Positions 26,439 through 38,241 of a stretch of DNA of 64,000 bases are shown piece by piece (the first letter of the stretch is position 1; each line of letters starts with the position of its first letter). Source of the stretch: DATDFB01 sp035276475. GTDB taxonomy: Bacteria; Acidobacteriota; Thermoanaerobaculia; Gp7-AA8. Both the position numbers and the translations under genes were made by a program. The DNA lies in assembly GCA_035276475.1 (NCBI GenBank), contig DATELQ010000039.1:1-64000 (forward strand), read 5' to 3'. A model generated the notes under the pieces. It was not told the origin of the DNA. It did no database searches and worked only from the letters and a program-made list of their open reading frames with translations.

Positions 26439-27123
26439 GACGCCTTCGAACTTGATTCTTCGAGATGAAGCTGGGCAGTCCGAAGTGCAGCTTGCGGAAC
26501 AGTTCCTCGTACGTCGCGTACTGGATCCGGAAAAGACCCTGCAGATCGGACGGAATCGTGGCCTGCGGATTCCCGACGTACTCCGTCAGGATTGTCGGAA
26601 TCCCGAGGGCGTAGGCGATGCCGACTTCAATGTAGACGTTCGGACGGTCAGCGGTGTCGCGGTTGTCGAAAATGCACATATCCGCGCTCCGGATGCTGTT
26701 CACGACGTCCTGGAAGATATCGGACGCTGACAGATCCTGTGCCGGCCACCTCATCTGGATCTCATATGGGCTCAGCACGTGTTGAAGGTTGAAGCGGAGC
26801 GGTCCTTCGATCTCTTTGATGAATCGATGTCCGACGAAGCAACGGATCGGTTTTCTGCTGCTTCGACGGAGATGGGGAAGAAGGAACGGGAACTTCGTGC
26901 CATCGGTCTCTCGAAGGTAGACGAGGCGCATCGCTCCGGCCTGCGGCACTTCTACCGGATATGGTGAGTTCTCGAAGAGAGCAACCGCGCAACGCTCGAG
27001 CTCCGGCGTCATGAGCGCCGCCTGGCAGAGAAAGTAGCCATCCTGAGGCAGAAGACCGCAGACGAAACGGTGCTCGTAAAAGTCGGCTAGAAATTCGCGG
27101 ACGAAGAGCAGTGGATCAACCAC
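26419..27123 (-). CDS. TIR-like / nucleoside deoxyribosyltransferase-like domain protein
   Basis: A 234-residue protein. Residues about 93-190 have the pattern of a Rossmann-like nucleotide-processing fold: CFVGHRFIKEIEGPLR, then DIFQDVVNSIRSADMCIFDNRD, then RPNVYIEVGIAYALGIPTILTEY, in which the NVYIE.G.A..LG motif carries the conserved glutamate of deoxyribosyltransferase-like and TIR-like NAD-cleaving families. The N-terminal 90 residues are unrecognised. It starts 2 bp after the stop of an ECF sigma factor gene and shares its promoter. A role as a stress or defence effector is inference. Codon use is less GC-rich than in neighbouring genes. Confidence 0.6.
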   Translation of the reverse strand: MVDPLLFVREFLADFYEHRFVCGLLPQDGYFLCQAALMTPELERCAVALFENSPYPVEVPQAGAMRLVYLRETDGTKFPFLLPHLRRSSRKPIRCFVGHRFIKEIEGPLRFNLQHVLSPYEIQMRWPAQDLSASDIFQDVVNSIRSADMCIFDNRDTADRPNVYIEVGIAYALGIPTILTEYVGNPQATIPSDLQGLFRIQYATYEELFRKLHFGLPSFISKNQVRRRPTRPQA

Positions 27124-27125
27124 TG

Positions 27126-27680
27126 CTAGCCCGCTTTGCGATATGGATCGACGAAGCCTTTGACAACGTGCTCGAGGTCGCGCGTCGATTTACCCAGATA
27201 GGTCTTCGCAGCTTTTCTGATGCACTCATTAAGCAGCTTCTGCGCGTACTTAGGCTGGACGCCAAGCCTTTCGGCGATCTCGGCAATCCCACACCCTTCG
27301 TAGTAACGCATCTGCAGGATCATCCGATAGCGCGGTGGCAACGATTCGAGGACAGCGCGCGCGGTCAAGTGGTCAGGCAGCTCGTTGCGGATATCTCGGG
27401 AGTCCGGGGCTTCTAGCTCCAACAGGTCTTCGATTCCCGAGGTCTCCCCGGTGCGGCCGTGCTCACGCCAGTAATACCTGCTGGCGTGGCAAATCCCTCC
27501 GAGCAGCCAAGCATGCACATCCTGGACGACATCTTTTCTTTTGAGATAGTGCACGAAAACTTCATGAACTAGCGTTTCAGCTTCTGATGCGGGTACGCCG
27601 AACTTCCTCACGGCGATCGAAACGAGGAACGGGAACTCCTTGACATAGATTTGCTCGAACTCAGCATCAGGCTCCGTCAC
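27126..27680 (-). CDS. ECF-type RNA polymerase sigma factor
   Basis: A 184-residue sigma factor with region 2 (FEQIYVKEFPFLVSIAVRKFGVPASEAETLVHEVFVHYLKR, about 7-47) and region 4 (LESLPPRYRMILQMRYYEGCGIAEIAERLGVQPKYAQKLLNECIRKA). The start is GTG at 27680, fixed by a TATACT box seven bases upstream. The reading frame open further upstream would overlap the divergent promoter and the PAP2 gene. There is no adjacent anti-sigma factor; instead the TIR-like gene follows after 2 bp, so control may be at the promoter or by an unlinked partner. Confidence 0.85.
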   Translation of the reverse strand: MTEPDAEFEQIYVKEFPFLVSIAVRKFGVPASEAETLVHEVFVHYLKRKDVVQDVHAWLLGGICHASRYYWREHGRTGETSGIEDLLELEAPDSRDIRNELPDHLTARAVLESLPPRYRMILQMRYYEGCGIAEIAERLGVQPKYAQKLLNECIRKAAKTYLGKSTRDLEHVVKGFVDPYRKAG

Positions 27681-27687
27681 ATCCGGA

Positions 27688-27693
27688 AGTATA
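27688..27693 (-). promoter_or_regulatory. -10 box (TATACT) of the ECF sigma/TIR-like operon
   Basis: TATACT on the minus strand ends seven bases before the GTG at 27680. The divergent box at 27723 lies only 30 bp away, so both promoters are packed into 55 bp. Confidence 0.5.
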
Positions 27694-27722
27694 GCGCTGG
27701 CACTGGCCCTGAATCCGCGTAG

Positions 27723-27728
27723 TAGACT
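27723..27728 (+). promoter_or_regulatory. -10 box (TAGACT) of the PAP2 gene
   Basis: TAGACT ends seven bases before the GTG at 27736, predicting a leaderless transcript that may run on into the dehydrogenase gene. Confidence 0.5.
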
Positions 27729-27735
27729 CCGCGCC

Positions 27736-28413
27736 GTGAAGAAAGAGAAGCCCAAGCGGCGGCAACGATTCCTGCCTCTGGCCATCGGCACCACCGGCGG
27801 CGTCGCCCTCGCGGCCGTCGCCTTCTGGTTCTTCAAGAAGCAGGCGGAGCACGTCGTCGAAGGGAGCGCCGACCGCTACGACGAAATCATCATGGAAGCG
27901 GTGCACACCATCGACAACCCGGCCATGCATCGCACCATGGAAGCGGTCACGCAACTCGGCTCGCACCTCGGCATCTCCGCCGCCGCCGGCCTCACCGCGC
28001 TGGCGATGCTCAAGGACGGCCGCCGCGACGACGCCTGGACCGTCGTCGTCTCCACCGGCGGCGCCATGGCCATCAACACCATCCTCAAGAACATCTTTCA
28101 GCGCCAGCGCCCGCAGGAGCTGGCGCGGCGCATCAAGCTGCCGAAGTCGCACAGCTTCCCGAGCGGCCACTCGCTGCTCTCCGCGGCTACCTACCCCATC
28201 GTCGCGCACCACTTCGTACAGCACCGCTCGGTGGCGACGCAGGCAATTGTCCACACCGCCGCAACGTTAACGATCCTCGGCGTCGGATTCTCACGCGTGT
28301 ACTTCGGCGTACACTTCCCCTCCGACGTCCTGGGAGGTTTCGCGGCCGGTTTCGGATGGCTCGGCCTGACATCGCTCTCGCATACCGTCGTCGACAAAAG
28401 AACAGAGGACTAA
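27736..28413 (+). CDS. PAP2-family membrane phosphatase
   Basis: A 225-residue membrane protein with about five helices and the three-part phosphatase signature: KNIFQRQRP (motif 1), SFPSGHS (motif 2, catalytic His) and SRVYFGVHFPSDV (motif 3). Family members hydrolyse phosphatidic acid, undecaprenyl diphosphate or similar lipid phosphates on the outer face of the inner membrane. The start is GTG at 27736. The next gene begins at the first base after the stop, so the two are cotranscribed, although no functional link is obvious. Confidence 0.88.
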   Translation: MKKEKPKRRQRFLPLAIGTTGGVALAAVAFWFFKKQAEHVVEGSADRYDEIIMEAVHTIDNPAMHRTMEAVTQLGSHLGISAAAGLTALAMLKDGRRDDAWTVVVSTGGAMAINTILKNIFQRQRPQELARRIKLPKSHSFPSGHSLLSAATYPIVAHHFVQHRSVATQAIVHTAATLTILGVGFSRVYFGVHFPSDVLGGFAAGFGWLGLTSLSHTVVDKRTED

Positions 28414-32073
<3,660 letters not shown>

Positions 32074-32108
32074 GACGTTTTATGGCCTGTCGCGGCGGGA
32101 TTCCTCAT

Positions 32109-32114
32109 TAAAAT
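32109..32114 (+). promoter_or_regulatory. -10 box (TAAAAT) of the metallophosphoesterase gene
   Basis: TAAAAT ends six bases before the ATG at 32121, again predicting a leaderless mRNA within the 47-bp gap after the dehydrogenase gene. Confidence 0.5.
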
Positions 32115-32120
32115 CCGCCG

Positions 32121-33251
32121 ATGAACTTTTTGCTAGCGATCACCCTCGCCGCAACCATCAAAAGCATCAACGCTCCGGTCGTCTCGCCGGGCACGACGGG
32201 CGACTTCGTCTTCGTCGCCGGCGGCGACAACCGCCCCACCGCGCACGGCGCGCCATGGCCGCGCGTCCTGCCGACGATCTTCTCGGAGATCCGCCTCATC
32301 CAGCCGGACTTCGTGATCTGGAGCGGCGACACGATCTACGGCTACGGCGACAGTGCGGCGGAGCTCCCTGTCGAATACGCCGAGTTCAAGGCGAAAGCGA
32401 AGCGCGCGGCCGTGCCGCTCATCAACGCGCCCGGTAACCACGAAGTGCACGACATCCAGGGACAGCTGCCGTGCGCCGACCTCGAGACGGAGTTCAAGAA
32501 GCACTGGGGCGACCTCTACGGCTCCTTCGACTACCGTGGCGCACACTTCATCGCCCTCGACACCGAGCAGTGCGGTCACATCGGCGAGATCGCCGGCGCG
32601 CAGCTCGACTGGCTCAAGCAGGACCTCGAGGCGAACAAGAGCGCGCGCGCCATCTTCCTCTTCTTCCACACCGAGATCACCCTCGCGCCGAACGACGAAG
32701 ACGGCAAGAACCACCCGCCGCTCACGAACAAGGACGAGCTGCAGGCGCTCTTCGAGAAGTATCCCGTCAAGGCCGTCTTTCAGGGACACGAGCACCTCTT
32801 CTACCAGACCACGATGAACGGCATTCAGTACTTCGTGGCCGGCGGCGCCGGCGCGCCGTTCTACGCGCCGCCGGAAAAGGGCGGCTTCTCGCACTATCTC
32901 GTCGTGGAGATCAAGGGCGACCAGCTCACGTACAAGATCGTCGAGCCCGGGCACCTCTACGCCGAGGAAGGAAAAGCGGCGAAGGCGAGCGAGCACCTCG
33001 TCTGGCTGATCAACTCGAGCGATCTATTGCTTCCCGCGCGGCGCATCGAGACGACTGTCCCGGCGTCGCTCGGCAAGTGCGCCGACCTCGTGGCCGAGTC
33101 ACGCCTCGTGAAGTACGACGGCACGGCGATCCCCGTGCCGGTGGCGATCGAGAGCTGCAAGGCGTCGGGGAAGAAGAACGAGCTCACGATCAGCGCCACG
33201 GCCGGAGCGCCGCGGCGGAGCTCCGTGCCGATTTACGTGCACAAAAAGTAG
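32121..33251 (+). CDS. Exported calcineurin-like metallophosphoesterase
   Basis: A 376-residue protein with a short signal segment (MNFLLAITLAATIKSI) and the metallophosphoesterase motifs in order: VFVAGGDNRP (GD-type), VIWSGDTIYG, APGNHEVHD, and FQGHEHLFY. Together these bind two metal ions. The C-terminal 120 residues form a beta-rich extension (LTYKIVEPGHLYAE, then a Cys-containing domain). Probable role: periplasmic hydrolysis of phosphate esters, substrate unknown. A convergent gene begins with its stop at the base after this stop. Confidence 0.88.
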   Translation: MNFLLAITLAATIKSINAPVVSPGTTGDFVFVAGGDNRPTAHGAPWPRVLPTIFSEIRLIQPDFVIWSGDTIYGYGDSAAELPVEYAEFKAKAKRAAVPLINAPGNHEVHDIQGQLPCADLETEFKKHWGDLYGSFDYRGAHFIALDTEQCGHIGEIAGAQLDWLKQDLEANKSARAIFLFFHTEITLAPNDEDGKNHPPLTNKDELQALFEKYPVKAVFQGHEHLFYQTTMNGIQYFVAGGAGAPFYAPPEKGGFSHYLVVEIKGDQLTYKIVEPGHLYAEEGKAAKASEHLVWLINSSDLLLPARRIETTVPASLGKCADLVAESRLVKYDGTAIPVPVAIESCKASGKKNELTISATAGAPRRSSVPIYVHKK

Positions 33252-33737
33252 TCACGCCGTTCGCCGCAACAGACTCCTGTGCCACGACTCCTCGGCTTTG
33301 CGCTCCCAGCGGCCGCTGCGGACGTCGCCGAGGCGCTCGGCGAGCGTGTCGAAGACCACGGTGTGGGGGTCGCCGCTGTCGCGGAACGCCGCGCGCGTCA
33401 CGGCGTGCACGCCGCCGTCCGCGCCGCGGACGAAGACCCGGTTCGGGTCGAGGATGGCTACGCCGAAGTCGCGCTCGAACTGCCGCAGCAGGCCGAACAT
33501 CCGGTCGATCGAGCAGCCGGAGGTCTCGGCATCCTTGTCGACGGCGATGATGAGGAAGCTCCCGTCGCGCAGGTCGCGCGCGGAGGTGACGGGGACGTTG
33601 TGCGCGGCCCAGCTGTCGAGGAATGCGTCGACCTGCTGCAGCATGCGCGCGCTCTGCGCCGCGTCGAGCGCGGGCGAGATGCCGAAGATCCAGATGCGGG
33701 CGTGGTCGTCGAGTTGGTTGAGGTCGATTCGAGGCAT
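33252..33737 (-). CDS. Conserved hypothetical cytosolic protein, 161 residues
   Basis: No family recognised with confidence. The protein starts MPRIDLNQLDDHARIWIFGISPALDAAQ and contains a helical segment (MLQQVDAFLDSWAAHNVPVTSARDLRDGSFLIIAVDKDAETSGCSIDRMFGLLRQFE) and a beta-rich end. The pattern resembles widely conserved Bacteroidota/Acidobacteriota proteins sometimes mislabelled as ABC-transporter ATPases, but no ATP-binding motif is present. The start at 33737 has GGAG upstream and lies 17 bp from the divergent TerB-like gene. Confidence 0.65.
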   Translation of the reverse strand: MPRIDLNQLDDHARIWIFGISPALDAAQSARMLQQVDAFLDSWAAHNVPVTSARDLRDGSFLIIAVDKDAETSGCSIDRMFGLLRQFERDFGVAILDPNRVFVRGADGGVHAVTRAAFRDSGDPHTVVFDTLAERLGDVRSGRWERKAEESWHRSLLRRTA

Positions 33738-33742
33738 CGGTT

Positions 33743-33748
33743 TAAACT
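33743..33748 (+). promoter_or_regulatory. -10 box (TAAACT) of the TerB-ypdA operon
   Basis: TAAACT ends six bases before the GTG at 33755. It overlaps the start region of the divergent gene, so the 17-bp gap carries signals for both directions. Confidence 0.5.
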
Positions 33749-33754
33749 CCGGTC

Positions 33755-34216
33755 GTGAGCTTCGCAAAATTGATGCAGCGCTTCAAGAGCGGCGCCGAGG
33801 CGGAGGAGAAACGGCAGGACCCGCTGCGCCTGGCCACGGCGGCGATCCTACTCGACATCGCCTACGCCGACGGCAACTTCACGCCGGCTGAGGACGGCGA
33901 CATTCTCGGGTTTCTCAAGCGCGCGTTCGCGCTCGACGACGGCGAGGCACGCGACCTCGTCGCCGCCGCCGGCGAGATCCGCGCACACACGATCGACCAC
34001 TTCGCCCTGACGAACTACATCCGCAAGAACAGCCCGCTGGAGCGGCGCATCGAGATCGTGCGCACGATGTGGCGCATGGTCTACAGCGACGGCCGCCTCA
34101 CCGACTACGAGAATTATCTCGTCCGCAAGCTCGCCGACCTGCTGGGACTGGAGCACCACGTCATGATCGGCGCGAAAGTTGATGTGCTGCGGGAACTGGG
34201 GATCGCAACGGAGTGA
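33755..34216 (+). CDS. TerB-like (tellurite resistance/DjlA-type) domain protein
   Basis: A 153-residue all-helical protein of the TerB fold: RLATAAILLDIAYADGNFTPAEDGDILGFLKRAF contains the acidic metal-binding pattern A.aDG..s..E, repeated in RTMWRMVYSDGRLTDYENYLVRKLADLLGL. Such domains bind calcium or other cations and occur in envelope-stress and phage-response genes; here there is no wider ter cluster. The start is GTG at 33755. The stop overlaps the ypdA start by 4 bp (GTGA). Confidence 0.82.
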   Translation: MSFAKLMQRFKSGAEAEEKRQDPLRLATAAILLDIAYADGNFTPAEDGDILGFLKRAFALDDGEARDLVAAAGEIRAHTIDHFALTNYIRKNSPLERRIEIVRTMWRMVYSDGRLTDYENYLVRKLADLLGLEHHVMIGAKVDVLRELGIATE

Positions 34217-35241
34217 CCGAGCACCATCACGCTGCAATCATCGGCGCCGGCCCGATCGGCATCGAGCTCGCCGTAGCCATGAAGCGGGCCGGCGTCGACT
34301 ACGTGCACTTCGACGCCGGGCAGATCGGCACGACCATCGCCTGGTATCCGATCCAGATGCTCTTCCACTCCAGCGCCGACCGCCTTTCGCTCGCCGGCGT
34401 GCCGATCCAGGAGCCGATGCAGCAGAAACCGACGCGCGAGGAGTACCTCGCCTACCTCCGCTCCGTCGTGCTGCAGTTCGACCTCGAGATCCGGACGTAC
34501 GAGCGCGTCGAGTCGGCGGCGCGCCTGCCGCGCGGCGGCTTCGAGCTCCGCACGCGCGCCGTCGACGGCGAGCACCGCGTGCGCGCCGACAACGTCGTCC
34601 TCGCCGTCGGCGCCATGCACGTGCCGAGGCTCCTGAACATCCCCGGCGAAGACTTGGCCCACGTGCACCACTACTTCCGCGACCCGCACGACTACTTCGC
34701 CAAGAAGCTCCTCGTCGTCGGCGGCCGCAACTCCGCGGTCGAGGCGGCCGTGCGCTGCCAGCGCGCCGGCGCTGAGGTCACGCTCTCGCACCGCGGCGCC
34801 GACTTCGATCCGAAGTCCGTGAAGTTCTGGCTCCTGCCGGAGATCCGCTCCATGATCCGCGACGGGCGCGTGCGCTACCTCCCGCAAACGTGCCCGCTCG
34901 AGATCGGGAACGGCACGGTGCGGCTCGTGTCAACCGCGAGCGGCGACGAGCAGATCGTCGACGCCGACTTCGTTCTGGCCATGACCGGCTACCGGCAGTC
35001 GACGCCGCTCTTCGAGATGCTCGGCGTGGCCATGGAAGGCGCCGACCGCAAGCCGCACTACGATCCGGAGACGATGGAGACGAACGTCCCGGGCGTCTTC
35101 ATCGCCGGCACTGCCATCGCAGGGACGCCGGTCGAGCGCGTCAGCGTCATCGTCGAGACCTGCCACGTGCACGTGCCGCGCATCGTCGGCGCGATCACAG
35201 GGCGGCGGGTGATGGCGGTCGACGGGCCTACGGACGATTAG
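34213..35241 (+). CDS. ypdA: YpdA-type FAD-dependent oxidoreductase (putative bacillithiol disulfide reductase)
   Basis: A 342-residue flavoprotein with an FAD-binding motif (HHAAIIGAGPIGIELAVAMKRAGVDYVHFDAGQIGTTI), an NADPH-binding motif (KLLVVGGRNSAVEAAVRCQRAG) and the C-terminal FAD contact (ETNVPGVFIAGTAIAGTPVERVSVIVETCHVH). The layout and the absence of a CxxC pair match YpdA, which reduces oxidised bacillithiol in Firmicutes and Deinococcota. If the identification holds, this organism should make bacillithiol; no bsh genes are in the window. It is coupled to the TerB-like gene by a 4-bp overlap and overlaps the convergent ureohydrolase gene by 14 bp. Confidence 0.82.
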   Translation: MTEHHHAAIIGAGPIGIELAVAMKRAGVDYVHFDAGQIGTTIAWYPIQMLFHSSADRLSLAGVPIQEPMQQKPTREEYLAYLRSVVLQFDLEIRTYERVESAARLPRGGFELRTRAVDGEHRVRADNVVLAVGAMHVPRLLNIPGEDLAHVHHYFRDPHDYFAKKLLVVGGRNSAVEAAVRCQRAGAEVTLSHRGADFDPKSVKFWLLPEIRSMIRDGRVRYLPQTCPLEIGNGTVRLVSTASGDEQIVDADFVLAMTGYRQSTPLFEMLGVAMEGADRKPHYDPETMETNVPGVFIAGTAIAGTPVERVSVIVETCHVHVPRIVGAITGRRVMAVDGPTDD

Positions 35242-36247
35242 TTAGCAGCGCGAAGCCGATCATCTTGTAGAGCAAGCGCGCGCCGACGTTCGCGTCCCAC
35301 TCCGTCGCGCCCGGCGCGACTTCGCAGAGATCGAGGCCGACGATGCGCTTCTTCGCCCGGACGAGCGCGCGAAGGAGGCCGATCGCTTCATTCCACGACA
35401 GGCCGCCGGGAACCGGCGTCCCGGTGCCGGGGCAGAGCGTCGGGTCGAGGCCGTCGATGTCCCACGAGAGATAGACGTCGCGCGGGAGCTGCGCCACGAT
35501 CTCGTCGGCGATCGCGGCGAACGGCGTCCCCTGCTCCTTTCGCGCGGCGACGTCAGCGTCGAAGAACGTGACGATGCGGCCGCCCGAGCCTTCGATCATC
35601 GCGCTCTCGGCGTTGCCGAGGTCGCGGACGCCGGCCTGCACGAGCTTCGCGACGTTGCCCAAGCGCGTCATCACGCAGTGGAAGATCGACGCGTGCGACC
35701 AGGTGAAGCCCTCGTACGCGTCGCGAAGATCGGCGTGCGCGTCGAGGTGGAGAATGCCGAGGAGGGGAAAGCGCTCGGCGTGGGCGCGGATCGCGCCGAA
35801 GGGAACCGAGTGATCGCCGCCGAGCGTCACCACGAGCTTCCCTTGCTCGAGCAGCGCCGACGTCTCTTCGTACACCCACTCGTTCAGCTGCTCGCTCACT
35901 TCGTTGACCGCCGCCGCGGCGCGGCGCGTCTCATCGTCGACCGCGCCGCCGCGCGCGATTACGACCTGTGCGAGCCGCTTCGCGTCGTCGTTCCAGCGCA
36001 CCACGCGCGGCTCCTCGTCGAGCATCGCGATGCCGGCTTCGTAGGGGCGGCCGGTCTCGCGGTCGAAGAGGTCGACCTGCTTCGAGGCCTCGAAAATCGC
36101 CCGCGGTCCGCCGGCCGTGCCGCCGCCGTACGACGTCGTCGCCTCGAACGGCACGGGCAGAATCACCACGCGCGCGTCGTCCGGCGTGTGCGGCAGCCCG
36201 TAGATGCCGGAGCCCTCGCCGACGGCGGCATCGGGGTCGAAGGCCAT
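35228..36247 (-). CDS. speB: Ureohydrolase (agmatinase/arginase family)
   Basis: A 339-residue Mn-dependent hydrolase. The metal ligands are visible in GGDHSVPFG (near residue 143), HLDAHADLRD (near 168) and SWDIDGLDPTLCPGTGTPVPGG (near 265). The family contains agmatinase, arginase, guanidinobutyrase and others; the sequence is closest in look to SpeB-type agmatinases, which make putrescine and urea. The start shares a base with the stop of the small zinc-ribbon gene upstream, so the two form an operon. Confidence 0.88.
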   Translation of the reverse strand: MAFDPDAAVGEGSGIYGLPHTPDDARVVILPVPFEATTSYGGGTAGGPRAIFEASKQVDLFDRETGRPYEAGIAMLDEEPRVVRWNDDAKRLAQVVIARGGAVDDETRRAAAAVNEVSEQLNEWVYEETSALLEQGKLVVTLGGDHSVPFGAIRAHAERFPLLGILHLDAHADLRDAYEGFTWSHASIFHCVMTRLGNVAKLVQAGVRDLGNAESAMIEGSGGRIVTFFDADVAARKEQGTPFAAIADEIVAQLPRDVYLSWDIDGLDPTLCPGTGTPVPGGLSWNEAIGLLRALVRAKKRIVGLDLCEVAPGATEWDANVGARLLYKMIGFALLTNRP

Positions 36248-36537
36248 CAGTCCATGTCCATCGGATTCACGTACTTCTCGTCCGACGACTCCGCCTTCTT
36301 CATCGCCTCCTTGAAGCGCTCCTCCAGGATGCGGGCGCGGTCCTTCTGGCTCTCCATGTTTTTGTCGAACTTCTTCTCCAGCTCGCTCTTCTGCGAGTCG
36401 AGGTTCGCCACCATCGCTTCCAGCGACAGCCCGGACTTCGGGTCCTTCTTTTTATGGAGGAGGACCTCTCCGGAGAGACGGTCGACGACGATCAGGGACT
36501 CGCAGCAGGGGCAGGTGATCTCGAAGTTGGCGGCCAT
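36247..36537 (-). CDS. Small zinc-ribbon protein with coiled coil
   Basis: A 96-residue protein. The N-terminus has ITCPCCESLIVVDRLSGEVL, half of a zinc ribbon (one CPxC pair only, so zinc might bridge two chains). The rest is a highly charged helix (ANLDSQKSELEKKFDKNMESQKDRARILEERFKEAMKKAE). The function is unknown. A TAGAAT box ends 10 bases before the ATG at 36537, which is probably the promoter of this gene and the following ureohydrolase gene. Confidence 0.72.
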   Translation of the reverse strand: MAANFEITCPCCESLIVVDRLSGEVLLHKKKDPKSGLSLEAMVANLDSQKSELEKKFDKNMESQKDRARILEERFKEAMKKAESSDEKYVNPMDMD

Positions 36538-36599
36538 GACGGCGAAGATTCTAGTGCCGAAGGGGCCGGCAATGCGTCTACAGACCAGAACTTGCAGTA

Positions 36600-36659
36600 T
36601 CCTTGTGATTCCCTATTGCTCCTTGTTGATCCTTGTAGTACTCTTCGCGGACCTTATAT
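36600..36659 (+). promoter_or_regulatory. Putative promoter and direct repeats before the XRE gene
   Basis: TCCTTGT occurs at 36600, 36620 and 36630, spaced by 20 and 10 bp, so all three face the same side of the helix. TTGTAG (36633-36638) and TTATAT (36654-36659) could be a -35/-10 pair with a 15-bp spacer. The segment is AT-richer than its surroundings. Autoregulation by the XRE protein is a reasonable guess. Confidence 0.35.
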
Positions 36660-36699
36660 CGGGAGTGGCGGGGAGGGAAAAGTCGAGGAGAGCGTTGCC

Positions 36700-37113
36700 A
36701 TGGATCTGGTTCTGAAGCTTCGTGAAGTACGCCGCATGCGCTGCCTGACTCAGAAGGACGTTGCCCGGATCTCGGGCGTCGGAGAGAAGACGATCAGCTC
36801 GTTCGAGACCGGCGAGCGGATCGGCTCGATCAAGCTCGCGCAGCTCAAACGGATGCTCGCCGCATACGGCTTGACGGAGGCCGAATTCTTCGGCGCAACG
36901 GTCGAAAAAGAGATCGCGCCGTGGGAGCTCGACGAGAATCAGCGGGAGACCGCGCAGCTATTAGACGACCTGCGCGCGCTGCCGGACCCCATGCAGCGGA
37001 ACCTGCTGGCGAAGTTCCGGCTGATGGTCGAGACGGTGACGGACGTTCACGGCGAGCCGCCCTTCCACGCTGCGCGTCCGAGGGATCGTGCCTCAGCCGA
37101 GCGCTTGGCGTAA
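36700..37113 (+). CDS. XRE-family helix-turn-helix regulator
   Basis: A 137-residue protein with an XRE/Cro helix-turn-helix at residues about 4-62 (VLKLREVRRMRCLTQKDVARISGVGEKTISSFETGERIGSIKLAQLKRMLAAYGL). A C-terminal 60-residue helical region (ENQRETAQLLDDLRALPDPMQRNLLAKFRLMVETV) may dimerise. The start at 36700 has a GAGGAG ribosome site. The last 21 bp overlap the convergent trans-sulfuration gene. Targets are unknown. Confidence 0.85.
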   Translation: MDLVLKLREVRRMRCLTQKDVARISGVGEKTISSFETGERIGSIKLAQLKRMLAAYGLTEAEFFGATVEKEIAPWELDENQRETAQLLDDLRALPDPMQRNLLAKFRLMVETVTDVHGEPPFHAARPRDRASAERLA

Positions 37114-38211
37114 GTCGTCGATCAAGTCGTCCGGGTGCTCGAGTCCGACCGAGACCCGCAGCAGGTCGGGCGAGGTGGTGGAGCTCGCCCCTTCGATCGA
37201 GGCACGATGCTCGATGAGACTCTCCACCCCGCCGAGCGACGTTGCGCAGACGAAGAGTTTCGTCTTCCGCGTGACGGCGATGGCGGCGTCGCGGCCGGCG
37301 CGGACGCGGAAGGAGAGCATGCCGCCGAAATCCGACATCTGCCGGACGGCGATCTCGTGGCCGGGATGCGTTGCCAAGCCGGGATAGTGCACCGAGGCGA
37401 CGGCCGGGTGCGCCGCGAGAAACTCGGCGATCGCGAGCGCATTCGCGCTGTGCACGCGCATCCGTGCGGCGAGCGAACGGATGCCGCGCAGAACGAGCCA
37501 GCAGTTGAACGGCGACGCGACACCGCCCACGAGCTTGCGCGTGTGCGCCACGGCGTCGAACAAGGCGCCGCGCTCGCGGAAGGCGAGGGAGCCGCCCTGC
37601 ACGTCGCTGTGACCGCCGAGGTACTTCGTGGTCGAGTGCATGACCGCATCGGCGCCGAGCTCGAGCGGCCGCTGCAGCGCCGGTGTGGCGAACGTGCCGT
37701 CGACGACAAGGATGGCCCCGCCCTCGTGGGCGATGGCAGCGAGCGCACCGAGGTCGCAGATTGTCATCAGCGGATTCGATGGCGACTCCGCCCAGATCGC
37801 CCGCGTGGTATCGCGCATGGCCGCGCGCACGGCGTCGATGTCGTCCATGGCCACGAAGTCGTGCTCGAGATTCCAGCGCGGAAAGTACTCGCTGGCGAGT
37901 GCGCGCACGCCGTAGTAGGCATCCGCGGGGATCAGGACATGAGCTCCACCCGGCAGCGACTGGAAGAGCGCCGCCGACGCCGCCATGCCCGAAGCGAAGA
38001 CCAGCGCGGCGGCGGCGGAGTCGATCGCGGCGAGCGCCTCTTCCAAGCGCCCTTGCGTCGGATTGCCGTCGCGGATGTAGGTGAAGCCGTGCAGCGCAGA
38101 ACCGTCCGGTGCGTGCTCGAACGTCGTCGAGAGATGGATCGGCGGCACGAGCGCGGCGGTCGATTCGTCCGGCGCCGCGCCCGCATGGATGGCCAGCGTT
38201 TCGAATTTCAT
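37093..38211 (-). CDS. PLP-dependent trans-sulfuration enzyme (cystathionine gamma-synthase/lyase family)
   Basis: A 372-residue enzyme of the Cys/Met metabolism family. The PLP lysine is in MHSTTKYLGGHSDVQGG near residue 194; the phosphate-binding loop is FASGMAASAALFQ, and YIRDGNPTQGRLEEALA is the N-terminal signature. Members act as cystathionine gamma-synthase, beta- or gamma-lyase or homocysteine synthase; sequence alone does not separate them. The start at 38211 is six bases behind a TAGACT box. Confidence 0.9.
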   Translation of the reverse strand: MKFETLAIHAGAAPDESTAALVPPIHLSTTFEHAPDGSALHGFTYIRDGNPTQGRLEEALAAIDSAAAALVFASGMAASAALFQSLPGGAHVLIPADAYYGVRALASEYFPRWNLEHDFVAMDDIDAVRAAMRDTTRAIWAESPSNPLMTICDLGALAAIAHEGGAILVVDGTFATPALQRPLELGADAVMHSTTKYLGGHSDVQGGSLAFRERGALFDAVAHTRKLVGGVASPFNCWLVLRGIRSLAARMRVHSANALAIAEFLAAHPAVASVHYPGLATHPGHEIAVRQMSDFGGMLSFRVRAGRDAAIAVTRKTKLFVCATSLGGVESLIEHRASIEGASSTTSPDLLRVSVGLEHPDDLIDDLRQALG

Positions 38212-38217
38212 CGGCCA

Positions 38218-38223
38218 AGTCTA
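38218..38223 (-). promoter_or_regulatory. -10 box (TAGACT) of the trans-sulfuration gene
   Basis: TAGACT on the minus strand ends six bases before the ATG at 38211 and predicts a leaderless mRNA. Confidence 0.5.
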
Positions 38224-38241
38224 CTGGTAGTGCTAACTTCG

